Notes: generated by a model not told the origin, from the sequence alone. Positions 24,326-33,356 are shown, numbered from the stretch's first letter. The stretch is 64,000 bases of DNA from Bacillus oleivorans (GCF_900207585.1 NZ_OAOP01000002.1:372001-436000); one strand, 5' to 3'. Numbers and translations are program-made.

Positions 24326-24808
24326 ATGTTTGATCCGACTGCATTTGAAAATATAAAAGTAGTGTTCGAAGGAGCTATATACGATTTTGACCTAGAAGGA
24401 AATATAACAGTAGTTGACAGAAACGATCAGTTTAATCTTTCCAAGCTCTCGCGCCATTTTGATATAACCTTTTCTTTACAAAATACACTCCACCCGTCGA
24501 AAGCTAAAATATCTCTTGCAACAGACGACTTGTATAAAGAAATTAAGCTGAATGAAACGACTGTTGGGTGTAACATTGAAATCACCTTTTATGTATCTTC
24601 CCATTATCAAAATGATTTCTCGTTTATGGAACAGATCTATAAAATTTGGGAAGGACAAGAAATCGATCTCATTAAGCGAGAGTCCTTAATCAATTACCAA
24701 AGTGAATACCTAGTAATGATTGGATTTGGCAGAAAAATAACAGAAGACCAAGTCGATGATTTAGTAGCTATCGTCGAACATTGCATAGCAACGCTTGAGC
24801 GACTTTAA
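24326..24808 (+). CDS. hypothetical 160-residue protein
   Basis: Not recognised. The sequence is soluble and acidic, rich in beta strands at the start (KVVFEGAIYDFDLEGNITVVD) and helical at the end (DQVDDLVAIVEHCIATLERL). There is no signal peptide or metal motif. AAAAGGAG lies ten bases upstream of its ATG, and it follows the methyltransferase by 13 bases, so they are probably co-transcribed. Confidence 0.7.
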   Translation: MFDPTAFENIKVVFEGAIYDFDLEGNITVVDRNDQFNLSKLSRHFDITFSLQNTLHPSKAKISLATDDLYKEIKLNETTVGCNIEITFYVSSHYQNDFSFMEQIYKIWEGQEIDLIKRESLINYQSEYLVMIGFGRKITEDQVDDLVAIVEHCIATLERL

Positions 24809-24822
24809 TGTTCAAAATTTTC

Positions 24823-24852
24823 TTTACATAAAGGAATCATCACCGCTACTAT
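24823..24852 (+). promoter_or_regulatory. possible SigA promoter of the GNAT-fusion gene
   Basis: TTTACA (24823-24828) and TACTAT (24847-24852) with an 18-base spacer, about 65 bases before the ATG at 24916. Confidence 0.4.
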
Positions 24853-24915
24853 TAATATGGTAGCAGGTAACTTCTTACTTTTAGGGAAGAAGGTAACAAA
24901 GGGGGATAAACTTTT

Positions 24916-27900
24916 ATGTTAAAAACAAGCCAGTTTGAAATGGTGGAATATAGTGAAAAATACGCTGCCCAAGTAGCCGAGATGTGGAACGAAAGCAGAG
25001 ACAGCTGGGGCGGCGATCAAACAGTAAAAACAGCAGAGAGTATTCGGTACAGTCAAGAGAGCTCTGGAAATATTACGACTTTCTTAGTCTTAGATGGTGA
25101 AAAAGTCGTTGGCTATTGCGGTCTTTCTGAATATCGGGATGATACAGGCGCACTTTATATCCCTCTATTAAACGTTCATCCATCATATCATGGAAAAAGA
25201 TTAGGCAAACTGCTCGTATTAAAAGCGATTGAAAAAACAATCGAATTAGGATGGCCGCGGCTGGATTTATATACGTGGCCAGGAAATACAAAAGCTGTGC
25301 CGCTCTATAAAAAATGCGGTTTTTTCTGGGAGGATAGAGATAATACGACTCATTTAATCAATTTTATCCCTTCACTTATTCATCATCCTTTATGTAAGGA
25401 ATTCTTTGCAAAAAACGATTGGTACCAATCATCGGTACGGACAATCGAGGTGAAGCCAGATGGCCGAAAAGAAAATGGCTTTACGTATTATGCATATGAT
25501 TTTAGAGGGGATAATGATGAGTATCTGCAATGTGAATTTGAATTAACGGGCCGTACGTTAAGAGCGATTCATACTAATGATTTATCGATTGAACTGAACT
25601 TGCCTTCCCACGAATTAATTGAAGGAGAGCAGTATGAGGCAAAGCTTTGTATTATAAATAAAAATGACGTTCCTATTACAGTACAGGCTGCATCCTATTC
25701 CAATGAAAGAGTCGAAATCTCTTATTCAGAAAAGACAGAAATTCTAGGCGGGGAAAATATTTTGACTTTACCATTTGCAGTCAGACAAACTGAATTTGGC
25801 GAACCGGCAAAAGGAAAAACCCATCCTCTATTTAAAATCGAGCTTTCAGTTAACGGGTTCAGTTTTCCTATAGGTGTCGGCATTAGACCAAAATCTCCTG
25901 CCAAATGTCAATTATTCCTTAAAAATCAATTTGCTAAAGCAGGAAGCAGCCAAACGATTTATGCTGAAATTGAAAGTTTTCTAGATTATGATACTACGAT
26001 TGAAATAGAACCTGTTCTAGATGAACATTTAGAATTTCCTGCTGTTCCGATAAACGCACAATTAGAAAGGAAAGGAATAACAGTAGTAGAAATTCCTTGT
26101 ATCGTGAAGAAACCTGGTTTACATAGCGGTAAATGGGTGATTCATACAAATAAAGAAAACGGGGAAAGAAATACTTTTACAAAGCTGCAAACGCTTTGGA
26201 TTCCTGGCATTCATGTGAATGGATTTGGCGAGACCGATGAAGAGTGGACGATTGTCAACGGATTTACAAAAGTGACTTTGCAAAAAGAAAACAATCTAGT
26301 CAATGTCCATAGAATTGGGCAAAAGCAAGGGTTTACTCATTTTCGCTTTCCTCAGGTAGGAAAACCTTATTCAAACGAGTTATCAAAGCTAAAAGCAGAG
26401 GTTATTGTACAACAAACGGAAAATGTGATTACTTTACAAGCGAAGTATCCTTTATCCTCTCATCCGGGGCTGGAGTTTTACTCGATCTTTTCTTTGCATA
26501 CAGAGGGATTGCTAGAGTACCAGATAAAAATCGTAAATAGCGGAGAAGTGACATATAAAAATTTATATGTTAATCAAAACTTCCATCATCAATTAAAACA
26601 TACAGTTCTGCCTCTAGGGAACGAGATTGTAAAGTTTACCGAACCGAAGGAAACAGAATATGCAAATATAGACAGTAAAAAGATCACAGAGTCTTGGATG
26701 TATACTGAATATCATCCCTACCATTACGGAATTTCTTGGCCAAAATCGGCAAATGTATTTATAACAGGCTGGTTCTTTTATGTTGAACAATCTATAATGC
26801 ACCTTGCACCAAATCAGACAAAGGACTTTGAACCAATAGTTCTGGCGGCGGGAACATTCCAAAGCTGGCAAGATTTTAGAAGTTTCACAATCGGAGAGGA
26901 CTTTACAGATGATGAAAAGTATATAGAAGATTTTCTGCTAGAGACTCACAATAAAAATCCTATTGTCAAAGATGCTACAGTTTCCGTTACGCTTGCTTCG
27001 AAAAGGATCCTGTCTGTTTCTGGTTCCGGCGAAATTTCTATAAATGGGGAAAAGGCAGTTCATCAGCTTTTCGAGAGGCAAAGGAATCTTCAAACCAATT
27101 TTCATATCGGAACAGATAAACTAAACCCGGGGCTCGTCTATCTAGAAGGTTCCTTTATTTCCGAGAGCCGGAAATTAAGACAAGAACTATACATACTCTC
27201 ACTTGATCCAATGCAAAATGTCGAGATTGAATATGTGGAAGATCAAGGTCTAAATTCAATGAAAGCAAGTAATGGATTTTTTGAATGGAGAGCAGCTTCC
27301 TCATTTTTCCCTGGCCTGTACTCTTTAAAGCTTCAAAATCGTGAATGGCTGGATTCGTCATATCCTGCACTTGTGCCGAAACAGTGGTGGAATCCATGGA
27401 GTGGCGGTATCTATCATATGGTAGCTGGAATATCAAGCTATTCACTGGCCAGGGAGACTACTAAAGTAGAAAAAACGACTTTAATCGACTCAGGAGAAAA
27501 TAAATGGACTGGGCTGAAAATAACAACAAAAATTGAAAATCATCCTCAATGGAAGGGGCTAGAACTAAATCAATATTTTGTCAGTCTCGCTGGTGCACCA
27601 GTTCTGGCTGCATTTTCAAGTTTAATGCATCCTGCAAGAGTAATCGATGAATTGTCCATTACACAAACGGCAAATTTTCTCACTGCGAATGAGTTGCCAA
27701 CCATTTATTATGATCAAAACGGATTAGAGTGTACGTATAGTGGCGGAGTAGATGAGCAGATCATTTCTCAAGCCGACAATTTATACTGTGACCGATTACA
27801 GCTTAATAACAAGATTCATTCACTTCAGTTTTTAGATCCAGTACAGGACAGCGAATGGTACTTAAACCGGGAAGTTACGCAAAGAGAAGTCAGTCAAAAA

Positions 27901-28020
27901 GTATCAGCATTGCCTGGCCGCAAAGTTTTTACGAACCCTCATTTTTATATAAGTCATTCGCATCCGATTTTAAAAAAATCGTTGCGTTTGTTTAGGCTAT
28001 TATCGTTTAAGGAAGTGTAA
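24916..28020 (+). CDS. GNAT acetyltransferase fused to a long beta-sandwich region
   Basis: Predicted 1034-residue cytoplasmic protein without signal peptide. Residues about 5-150 form a GNAT domain with the acetyl-CoA motif VHPSYHGKRLGKLL (87-100) and a closing YKKCGFFWED. The remaining 880 residues are strand-rich: immunoglobulin-like segments (about 190-430), a larger mutarotase-like sandwich (about 430-660, with GLEFYSIFSLHTEG and EYHPYHYG), then further strands with QWWNPWSGGIYHM. No glycosidase catalytic motif was identified. The gene ends two bases before the amidohydrolase gene, so the two are coupled. Role unknown; carbohydrate modification is a guess. Confidence 0.75.
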   Translation: MLKTSQFEMVEYSEKYAAQVAEMWNESRDSWGGDQTVKTAESIRYSQESSGNITTFLVLDGEKVVGYCGLSEYRDDTGALYIPLLNVHPSYHGKRLGKLLVLKAIEKTIELGWPRLDLYTWPGNTKAVPLYKKCGFFWEDRDNTTHLINFIPSLIHHPLCKEFFAKNDWYQSSVRTIEVKPDGRKENGFTYYAYDFRGDNDEYLQCEFELTGRTLRAIHTNDLSIELNLPSHELIEGEQYEAKLCIINKNDVPITVQAASYSNERVEISYSEKTEILGGENILTLPFAVRQTEFGEPAKGKTHPLFKIELSVNGFSFPIGVGIRPKSPAKCQLFLKNQFAKAGSSQTIYAEIESFLDYDTTIEIEPVLDEHLEFPAVPINAQLERKGITVVEIPCIVKKPGLHSGKWVIHTNKENGERNTFTKLQTLWIPGIHVNGFGETDEEWTIVNGFTKVTLQKENNLVNVHRIGQKQGFTHFRFPQVGKPYSNELSKLKAEVIVQQTENVITLQAKYPLSSHPGLEFYSIFSLHTEGLLEYQIKIVNSGEVTYKNLYVNQNFHHQLKHTVLPLGNEIVKFTEPKETEYANIDSKKITESWMYTEYHPYHYGISWPKSANVFITGWFFYVEQSIMHLAPNQTKDFEPIVLAAGTFQSWQDFRSFTIGEDFTDDEKYIEDFLLETHNKNPIVKDATVSVTLASKRILSVSGSGEISINGEKAVHQLFERQRNLQTNFHIGTDKLNPGLVYLEGSFISESRKLRQELYILSLDPMQNVEIEYVEDQGLNSMKASNGFFEWRAASSFFPGLYSLKLQNREWLDSSYPALVPKQWWNPWSGGIYHMVAGISSYSLARETTKVEKTTLIDSGENKWTGLKITTKIENHPQWKGLELNQYFVSLAGAPVLAAFSSLMHPARVIDELSITQTANFLTANELPTIYYDQNGLECTYSGGVDEQIISQADNLYCDRLQLNNKIHSLQFLDPVQDSEWYLNREVTQREVSQKVSALPGRKVFTNPHFYISHSHPILKKSLRLFRLLSFKEV

Positions 28021-28022
28021 GG

Positions 28023-28874
28023 ATGAAAATTATTGATGCTCATATTCACTTTTCGGATATAAAATCATTTAAAGAAACGGCAGTCCATAAAAGCGGTGTA
28101 GACTATAGCGGGAAAGGAATTCAAAAAGAATTTGAAGAAGCGGGTGTGATTTTAGGGATTGGGATGGGTTTAACCGAGACAGATGGTCTCGGTTTTCCTG
28201 ACCCAGAAGCAAAGACACCGATGGGCCTTGATTTAGAAACATCGCTTCCGCATAATATTGTCGCCTGTCTAGGCATTAATCCGTATACCCTAAATAAAAA
28301 GACAATAGAGAACATAGAAGCAGAAATCCAAAAGGCTGAGATTGTAGGATTCAAAATTTATCTAGGCTATTATCCTTTTTACGCCTATGACGAAATCTAT
28401 CAGCCTATTTATCAATTAGCTGCAGCCTATCAGCTTCCTGTTGTTTACCATACGGGTGATACATATTCAGACCGGGGATTATTAAAGTATTCGCATCCTT
28501 TGACCATTGATGAAGTCGCTGTAAACAATCGAAAGGTGAATTTTATGATGGCTCATTTAGGAGACCCATGGGTGCTGACTGCAGCGGAAGTGATCAATAA
28601 AAATCCAAATGTATACGCAGATTTATCGGGATGGGTCGTTGGCACAGAAACCGATTTAGACAGACACAAACAAGGACGTTTTCTTGACCATATCCGCCAC
28701 GCACTTTCCTATTGTGAGCACCATGAGAAGCTCCTATTTGGTACAGATTGGCCGCTTGTTCCCGTTAAGCCATATATTGAATTCATTGGAGACCTTATTT
28801 CGGAAAAATATCATGAGGATATCTTTTATAATACAGCAGTACAGTTATTTCCAAAATTAAAACCTTTTTTATAG
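28023..28874 (+). CDS. amidohydrolase-family metal-dependent hydrolase
   Basis: Predicted 283-residue TIM-barrel hydrolase of the Amidohydro_2 type. Metal ligands: H7 and H9 in IDAHIHFSD, a His in VVYHTGDT, a His in MMAHLGDPW and the catalytic Asp in LFGTDWPL. Acts on C-N or C-C bonds in an unknown substrate, perhaps one supplied by the upstream GNAT-fusion protein. The stop codon TAG takes its G from the inserted 221-bp element; without the insertion the frame would end TAA at the same codon. Confidence 0.85.
   Translation: MKIIDAHIHFSDIKSFKETAVHKSGVDYSGKGIQKEFEEAGVILGIGMGLTETDGLGFPDPEAKTPMGLDLETSLPHNIVACLGINPYTLNKKTIENIEAEIQKAEIVGFKIYLGYYPFYAYDEIYQPIYQLAAAYQLPVVYHTGDTYSDRGLLKYSHPLTIDEVAVNNRKVNFMMAHLGDPWVLTAAEVINKNPNVYADLSGWVVGTETDLDRHKQGRFLDHIRHALSYCEHHEKLLFGTDWPLVPVKPYIEFIGDLISEKYHEDIFYNTAVQLFPKLKPFL
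28866..28873 (+). repeat. target-site duplication, left copy
   Basis: TTTTTATA immediately left of the 221-bp element; identical to 29095-29102 immediately right of it. Confidence 0.7.
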
Positions 28875-29094
28875 GCTGTTTTCTCAAAGATTGTTGCTAC
28901 CTGAATATATTTTTTAAACTGTAGTGGAATGGAGCGGAAGACACTTGACTCCTGCGGGAAAAAGAGGAAAGGTCGAGACCCCGCAGGCAAAGCCGAGGAG
29001 GCTCGACTTCCTCCCCGGGGAATCTTGTGTCTGGAGTGAAATGGAACGAACATGTTTGCTTCCATAAAAAACAACAAATTATTCGAAAACAGCC
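28874..29094 (+). mobile_element. MITE-like palindromic repeat element (221 bp)
   Basis: The element begins GGCTGTTTTC and ends GAAAACAGCC, perfect 10-bp terminal inverted repeats. The interior holds nested inverted segments (AGACAC with GTGTCT, CTGCGGG with CCCGCAG) and two GGAGCGGAAG/GGAGTGAAAT-like tracts, and it codes for nothing. An 8-bp direct repeat TTTTTATA flanks it (28866-28873, 29095-29102). Similar GC-rich structured elements are, to my knowledge, repeated many times in Bacillaceae genomes. It would need a transposase acting in trans. Confidence 0.82.
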
Positions 29095-29102
29095 TTTTTA
29101 TA
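29095..29102 (+). repeat. target-site duplication, right copy
   Basis: TTTTTATA directly following the terminal GAAAACAGCC of the element; partner of 28866-28873. Confidence 0.7.
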
Positions 29103-29144
29103 AAATAAATAACAGCACGATTTGGGGCAAGGAGGAATCCGAAT

Positions 29145-29996
29145 TTGAAAAAAATAGCTTGGGTAACAGACAGTACGGCATTTTTAGATGAGGAATTGAA
29201 GAAGGATCCGGATTTATATGTTTTGCCGATGACCATTTATATGGATGAGAAAGAATATCAAGATGGAATTGATTTAACACCAGAACAGTTCTATGCAATG
29301 CTGGAAACAACCTCAACAATTCCAAAAACCTCACAACCCTCTGTAGGTGTGTTTCAAAATTTATATGAGCAATTATCGCAAAGCTACGATGCCATAATTT
29401 CCATTCATATTTCTGAAAAATTAAGTGGTACGGTTTCATCCAGCAGACAGGCGGCTCAATTAACCAGTATTCCAGTCTATACGATTGATTCAGAAATATT
29501 AACATATCCACTGACAAGATTAATTAAGTACGGTAAAGATCTTTTGGCAAATGGGCATGAATTGGAGGAGGCTGTTGCAAAGATTAATGACATGAAAAAA
29601 TATGGGGATACGTATGTAATTGTCGGAAGTCTTGAACAGCTTCATCGCAGCGGACGTTTAAAAGGATTATCTTTTTATTTAGGGAGTATCCTTGATGTAA
29701 AACCGATTATCCAAATTAAAGACGGGGCTTTGCAAATAAAAGAGAAGGTCAGAGGTGCAAAAAAAGCCAAACAGGCGTTGACCCACTATTTGAAAGCAGC
29801 ATATGAACAGAATCCTATAGAAGAAGCCTACATTTTTTATGGATTAGACGATAGCGAAGCCAGTTTGTGGATAAAAACATTATCCGAGCTATTTCCCAAA
29901 ACAACTTTTTCAGCCTATCCTTTAGGTGCTGTGATTGGGGTCCATGCTGGCAAAGATACTTTAGGGATCAGCTGGTTTGCTCAATACGAATATTGA
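29145..29996 (+). CDS. DegV-family fatty acid-binding protein
   Basis: Predicted 283-residue DegV protein. The family binds a fatty acid and, as FakB, presents it to the kinase FakA. N-terminal motif WVTDSTAFL, then KTSQPSVGVF and later GSLEQLHRSGRLKG with SFYLGSILDVKPII are the usual signature. The start is TTG with AAGGAGG upstream. It follows the MITE-like element and precedes ypgQ by 12 bases. A second DegV gene lies at 47952-48794, and the two may differ in acyl-chain preference. Confidence 0.9.
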   Translation: MKKIAWVTDSTAFLDEELKKDPDLYVLPMTIYMDEKEYQDGIDLTPEQFYAMLETTSTIPKTSQPSVGVFQNLYEQLSQSYDAIISIHISEKLSGTVSSSRQAAQLTSIPVYTIDSEILTYPLTRLIKYGKDLLANGHELEEAVAKINDMKKYGDTYVIVGSLEQLHRSGRLKGLSFYLGSILDVKPIIQIKDGALQIKEKVRGAKKAKQALTHYLKAAYEQNPIEEAYIFYGLDDSEASLWIKTLSELFPKTTFSAYPLGAVIGVHAGKDTLGISWFAQYEY

Positions 29997-30008
29997 GCGG
30001 AGGATTTA

Positions 30009-30686
30009 ATGACTATGAATGACATTTCACTTTTAGAGCAAAAAATAAAGAATCTGTTTTTAAATGAAGGCACCGGACATGATTGGTTTCATATTGATCG
30101 GGTGAGAAGAATGGCGTTGCATATCTGTGAACAGGAGGGCGGGGATCAGGCAATTGTAGAAGCAGCTGCGCTTTTGCATGACGTTCCCGATGAAAAATTA
30201 AACCGTTCCAAAGAAGAAGGGATTGCGAAAATGTATACTCTGCTTGATGAACTCCCTTTTTCAAATGAGGAAAAAAGCGAAATTGCCGATATCGTATTAC
30301 ATATTTCATTTAAGGGCGGTAACGAGACAAAGCTTTCAAATCTGAATGCTAAAATTGTGCGGGATGCCGATCGGTTAGATGCCATCGGTGCGATTGGTAT
30401 TGCCAGAACGTTTGCTTATGGAGGAAGTATAGGAAACCCTATATTCATTCCGGATTATAAGGTTCGAGACCAGATGACAGAAGAAGAGTATCGAAACCAG
30501 CCATCATCTGTTATCCATCACTTTTATGAAAAATTACTGAAACTGAAAGACCTGATGACAACGGATACAGGGAAAATGCTAGCAAACGAAAAGCATGAAT
30601 TTATGGAAACCTTTTTAAAGCAATTTTTTCATGAATGGAATAAAGGTGCGGGCATGGAACAAGAAACACCTAAAAAAGTATGGTAA
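30009..30686 (+). CDS. ypgQ: HD-domain phosphohydrolase YpgQ
   Basis: Predicted 225-residue HD hydrolase. Ligands are H28 (HDWFHIDRV), H57-D58 (LLHDVPDEK) and D121 (VRDADRLDAIG), the last giving the YpgQ/YedJ flavour of the family. B. subtilis YpgQ is described as a pyrophosphohydrolase acting on nucleoside triphosphates; activity here is inferred. GCGGAGG precedes the ATG. Adjacent to ypgR and brxA as in B. subtilis. Confidence 0.88.
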   Translation: MTMNDISLLEQKIKNLFLNEGTGHDWFHIDRVRRMALHICEQEGGDQAIVEAAALLHDVPDEKLNRSKEEGIAKMYTLLDELPFSNEEKSEIADIVLHISFKGGNETKLSNLNAKIVRDADRLDAIGAIGIARTFAYGGSIGNPIFIPDYKVRDQMTEEEYRNQPSSVIHHFYEKLLKLKDLMTTDTGKMLANEKHEFMETFLKQFFHEWNKGAGMEQETPKKVW

Positions 30687-30726
30687 ACTAACGGTAGAAT
30701 AAAAAATAGAAGGAGTGTTCACAAAA

Positions 30727-31851
30727 ATGAACATTCAATCGATTGAACCAACACCAAGCCCTAATACAATGAAAATTATTTTAGATCAGGAACTTCCGCC
30801 AGGAAAAAGCACAAATTATAAAAAAGAGCAAATCGAAGAGGCGCCTTCATTTATTAAAGAAATTTTAAATATTGAAGGAGTAAAAGGGGTTTATCACGTT
30901 GCTGACTTTATAGCGGTGGAACGAAATGCAAAGTACGATTGGCAGCAGATTCTTCCGCTAGTCAGAAAAGCATTTGGGGAAAGTTCCGAAAAAACGGGTC
31001 CAACTAATCAAGCAGATGAACACTTTGGCGAGGTCTCTGCCCACGTTCTTATGTTTAAAGGCATTCCTGTTCAAATAAAATTAAACGATGGCAATGAGGA
31101 AAAACGATTTCAGCTGCCAGATGAATATGTCAAGGCGATGACTAAAGCTCAGCTGGAAGGCGAAAACTATGTTTTCCTCAGAAAGTGGAAGGATCTCGGC
31201 ATAAGATATGGAGATATGGATGTTATAGCTAATGAGATTACAGAGGAATTAAAAGCCGCATACCCACCCGAACGCCTTAATGAGCTGGTTCAAGCAGCGC
31301 AAAACCCAAATGTGCAAGAAAAGGTAATGAAAAAAGAGAAAAAGAAACTGACACCGGAAATGCTTGATCATGAAGATTGGCGCAAAAGATATCAAGCATT
31401 AGAACAGATGGGTGATCCAACGATGGAAGATATCCCAGTCCTGGATAAAGCATTAGAAGATGAAAAAGCTTCTATAAGAAGACTCGCCGTTGTATATTTA
31501 GGAATGATCGAGGATAAAAGGGTATTGCCGTTATTATTTCAAGGCTTAAAAGATCAGTCTGTGGCAGTCAGAAGAACAGCAGGTGACTGTTTGTCTGATT
31601 TGGGCTTTAAAGAAGCCAGTGAAGAAATGCAAAGAGCGTTAAAAGATAAATCTAAGCTTGTCCGCTGGAGAGCAGCTATGTTTTTATACGAAGAAGGGGA
31701 TGAATCGGCTCTTCCTGCATTAAAAGAGGCTGAAAATGATCCGGAATTTGAAGTTGCTCTGCAAATCAAAATGGCGATTGAAAGAATTGAAGGCGGAGAA
31801 GAAGCTAAAGGGTCTGTTTGGAAGCAAATGACTGAAGCAAGAAAACAATAG
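30727..31851 (+). CDS. ypgR: YpgR/CvfC: Nfu N-domain plus HEAT repeats
   Basis: Predicted 374-residue protein of the conserved virulence factor C group. The N-terminal Nfu-N-like domain (about 1-85) starts IEPTPSPNTMKIIL and includes GVKGVYHVADFIAVER; a middle region follows to about 195; the C-terminal part (about 205-355) has HEAT-like repeats ending in RRLAVVYLG, VRRTAGDCL and VRWRAAMFL. Cys ligands for an Fe-S cluster are absent. AGGAG lies 11 bases before the ATG at 30727. Function in Bacillus is not defined. Confidence 0.85.
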   Translation: MNIQSIEPTPSPNTMKIILDQELPPGKSTNYKKEQIEEAPSFIKEILNIEGVKGVYHVADFIAVERNAKYDWQQILPLVRKAFGESSEKTGPTNQADEHFGEVSAHVLMFKGIPVQIKLNDGNEEKRFQLPDEYVKAMTKAQLEGENYVFLRKWKDLGIRYGDMDVIANEITEELKAAYPPERLNELVQAAQNPNVQEKVMKKEKKKLTPEMLDHEDWRKRYQALEQMGDPTMEDIPVLDKALEDEKASIRRLAVVYLGMIEDKRVLPLLFQGLKDQSVAVRRTAGDCLSDLGFKEASEEMQRALKDKSKLVRWRAAMFLYEEGDESALPALKEAENDPEFEVALQIKMAIERIEGGEEAKGSVWKQMTEARKQ

Positions 31852-31866
31852 GAAGGGTGCATCACT

Positions 31867-32301
31867 ATGTCAATGGCATATGAAGATTACATGAAAGAAG
31901 TAGTGAAACCAATGAGACAAGAGCTTGCAGACGCAGGCTTTAAAGAATTAAAAACGGCGGAAGAAGTAGAAAGCTTTATGGAATCTGTTGAGGGAACAAC
32001 TTTAGTAGTGATTAACTCTGTATGCGGTTGTGCAGCCGGGTTAGCAAGACCGGCAGCTGTTCAGGCAACGGCACATACGGACAAAAAGCCTGACCATTTA
32101 GTTACAGTATTCGCCGGTCAAGACCGTGAAGCAACCGCAAAAATGAGAGAGTATCTTGCTGATTTTCCGCCATCTTCCCCATCAATGGCAATTTTCGATG
32201 GCAAAGAGGTCATGCAATTTATTCCTAGAGAAGAAATTGAAGATCATAATGTTGAAGTAATCTACGAGAACATTTTAACAGCTTTTCAAAATTACTGTTA
32301 A
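31867..32301 (+). CDS. brxA: bacilliredoxin BrxA (YphP)
   Basis: Predicted 144-residue thioredoxin-fold protein that removes bacillithiol from mixed disulfides on proteins. The CGC motif is at C53-C55 (NSVCGCAAGLARP), and a third Cys is the final residue, as in BrxA. Length matches B. subtilis YphP. It starts 15 bases after ypgR, the same neighbour as in B. subtilis, and ends in a good terminator. Confidence 0.93.
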   Translation: MSMAYEDYMKEVVKPMRQELADAGFKELKTAEEVESFMESVEGTTLVVINSVCGCAAGLARPAAVQATAHTDKKPDHLVTVFAGQDREATAKMREYLADFPPSSPSMAIFDGKEVMQFIPREEIEDHNVEVIYENILTAFQNYC

Positions 32302-32306
32302 GTTAT

Positions 32307-32343
32307 AAGGTGGGGAAAAAGTTCCTCGCCTTCTATTTTTTAG
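32307..32343 (+). terminator. terminator of brxA
   Basis: An 11-bp stem with wobble pairs (32307-32317 with 32322-32332) is followed by a run of six Ts. Confidence 0.8.
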
Positions 32344-32355
32344 GAGGGTCTCAGT

Positions 32356-33147
32356 TTGACTGCATATATTTCCACTAATCTTCGCCCAAATGAAAAAATA
32401 CTGCTAAAAACAAAACAAATCGCAAGTCAGCTAAATCTTCCCCTTATTGAGAGAGGTAAACGATCGATTGCAAGTCTGCAGCAGGAAACAATGAGTGAGA
32501 TTTTAATTATCGGCAAAGAAAGAATGGAACTTTATCCATACGGCAGTCTTGTACCAATTTTCTTTCATCCAAGTTCTGCGATGTTTCGCATCAAGCGGCT
32601 AGAGAGGGGAGAACCTGATCCGTTCATCGATGTATCCCTTTTATCAAAAGGAGACTCTATATTAGATTGTACGTTAGGATTAGGTTCTGATAGTCTTGTG
32701 GCAGCTTATCAGGTTGGAGAAATGGGTACTGTTTTAGGGATTGAGGAAAATCAGCTGCTTTTTTTTCTGGTAAAAGAAGGATTTAAAAGCTGGCTGACAG
32801 AATATATTCCTTTACAGCAAGCATTAAGAAGGGTAAGGGCAGAAAACGCCTCTTATTTGACATACCTAAGCCAATTGCCTTCTAAAAGTTTTGATTGTGT
32901 TTATTTTGATCCCATGTTCGATTCGACGATTGAAGAGGCGGAAGTTATGCGAAATTGGGAAAAAGCAGCTCAATTTTCTGAGCTTGGCCAATCAGCAATT
33001 GAACAGGCAGTGAGAGTAGCCAAGAAACGAGTGGTTTTAAAGGCCCATTATAGAAGTCCTTTATTTAAGGAGCTAGGCTTTACCCAAATTGTCCGGAGGT
33101 CTGCCAAATTTCATTTTGGCTTTATCGATATTAAGGATGTTAAGTAA
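32356..33147 (+). CDS. class I SAM methyltransferase (YpiP-like)
   Basis: Predicted 263-residue methylase. Motif I DCTLGLGSDS is at 104-113; the acidic residue after strand 2 is in VLGIEENQLL; motif IV-like FDCVYFDPMF suggests an amino-group methylase on RNA or a small molecule. An N-terminal part of about 90 residues without a recognised domain precedes it. TTG start with TAGGAGGG upstream. The position next to brxA and ypjP suggests B. subtilis ypiP, but I am not certain of the name. Confidence 0.78.
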   Translation: MTAYISTNLRPNEKILLKTKQIASQLNLPLIERGKRSIASLQQETMSEILIIGKERMELYPYGSLVPIFFHPSSAMFRIKRLERGEPDPFIDVSLLSKGDSILDCTLGLGSDSLVAAYQVGEMGTVLGIEENQLLFFLVKEGFKSWLTEYIPLQQALRRVRAENASYLTYLSQLPSKSFDCVYFDPMFDSTIEEAEVMRNWEKAAQFSELGQSAIEQAVRVAKKRVVLKAHYRSPLFKELGFTQIVRRSAKFHFGFIDIKDVK

Positions 33148-33170
33148 AAAGACTGACGCAAACGTCAGCC
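33145..33170 (-). terminator. terminator of the 25-residue minus-strand gene
   Basis: A CTGACG/CGTCAG stem (33153-33158 with 33163-33168) leads into five Ts on the minus strand. It may also stop the methyltransferase transcript. Confidence 0.65.
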
Positions 33171-33248
33171 TTAGTCCGTAATTTCTAAATAGACAAAATA
33201 CACAATTAAAACTAAGCTGGAAGCAAAGATGAGTGTGGAAAACGACAT
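33171..33248 (-). CDS. 25-residue single-span membrane micropeptide
   Basis: Frame of 25 codons reading MSFSTLIFASSLVLIVYFVY then LEITD. One membrane span is followed by an acidic end. AAAAGGAGTGA precedes the ATG on the minus strand, and its own hairpin terminator follows. Gene-like signals on both sides make it a plausible micropeptide. No family is recognised. Confidence 0.5.
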   Translation of the reverse strand: MSFSTLIFASSLVLIVYFVYLEITD

Positions 33249-33330
33249 ACTGAGGGTCACTCCTTTTATGTATTTACCTTGTTATAGTATATCAGCAAAG
33301 TGATGAAAAACATACACAAATCAATAATTT

Positions 33331-33356
33331 TGAAACCTATCCAAATAGAATTCGTA
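33331..33356 (+). promoter_or_regulatory. SigW-type promoter of ypjP
   Basis: TGAAAC (33331-33336), exactly 16 bases, CGTA (33353-33356): the full ECF-sigma consensus of the SigW class. It is 77 bases upstream of ypjP. Confidence 0.8.

Noticed and set aside
28921-29060. GC-rich palindrome as an independent terminator or small RNA
   Set aside because: It is internal to the 221-bp element with terminal inverted repeats and flanking duplication, which explains it better.
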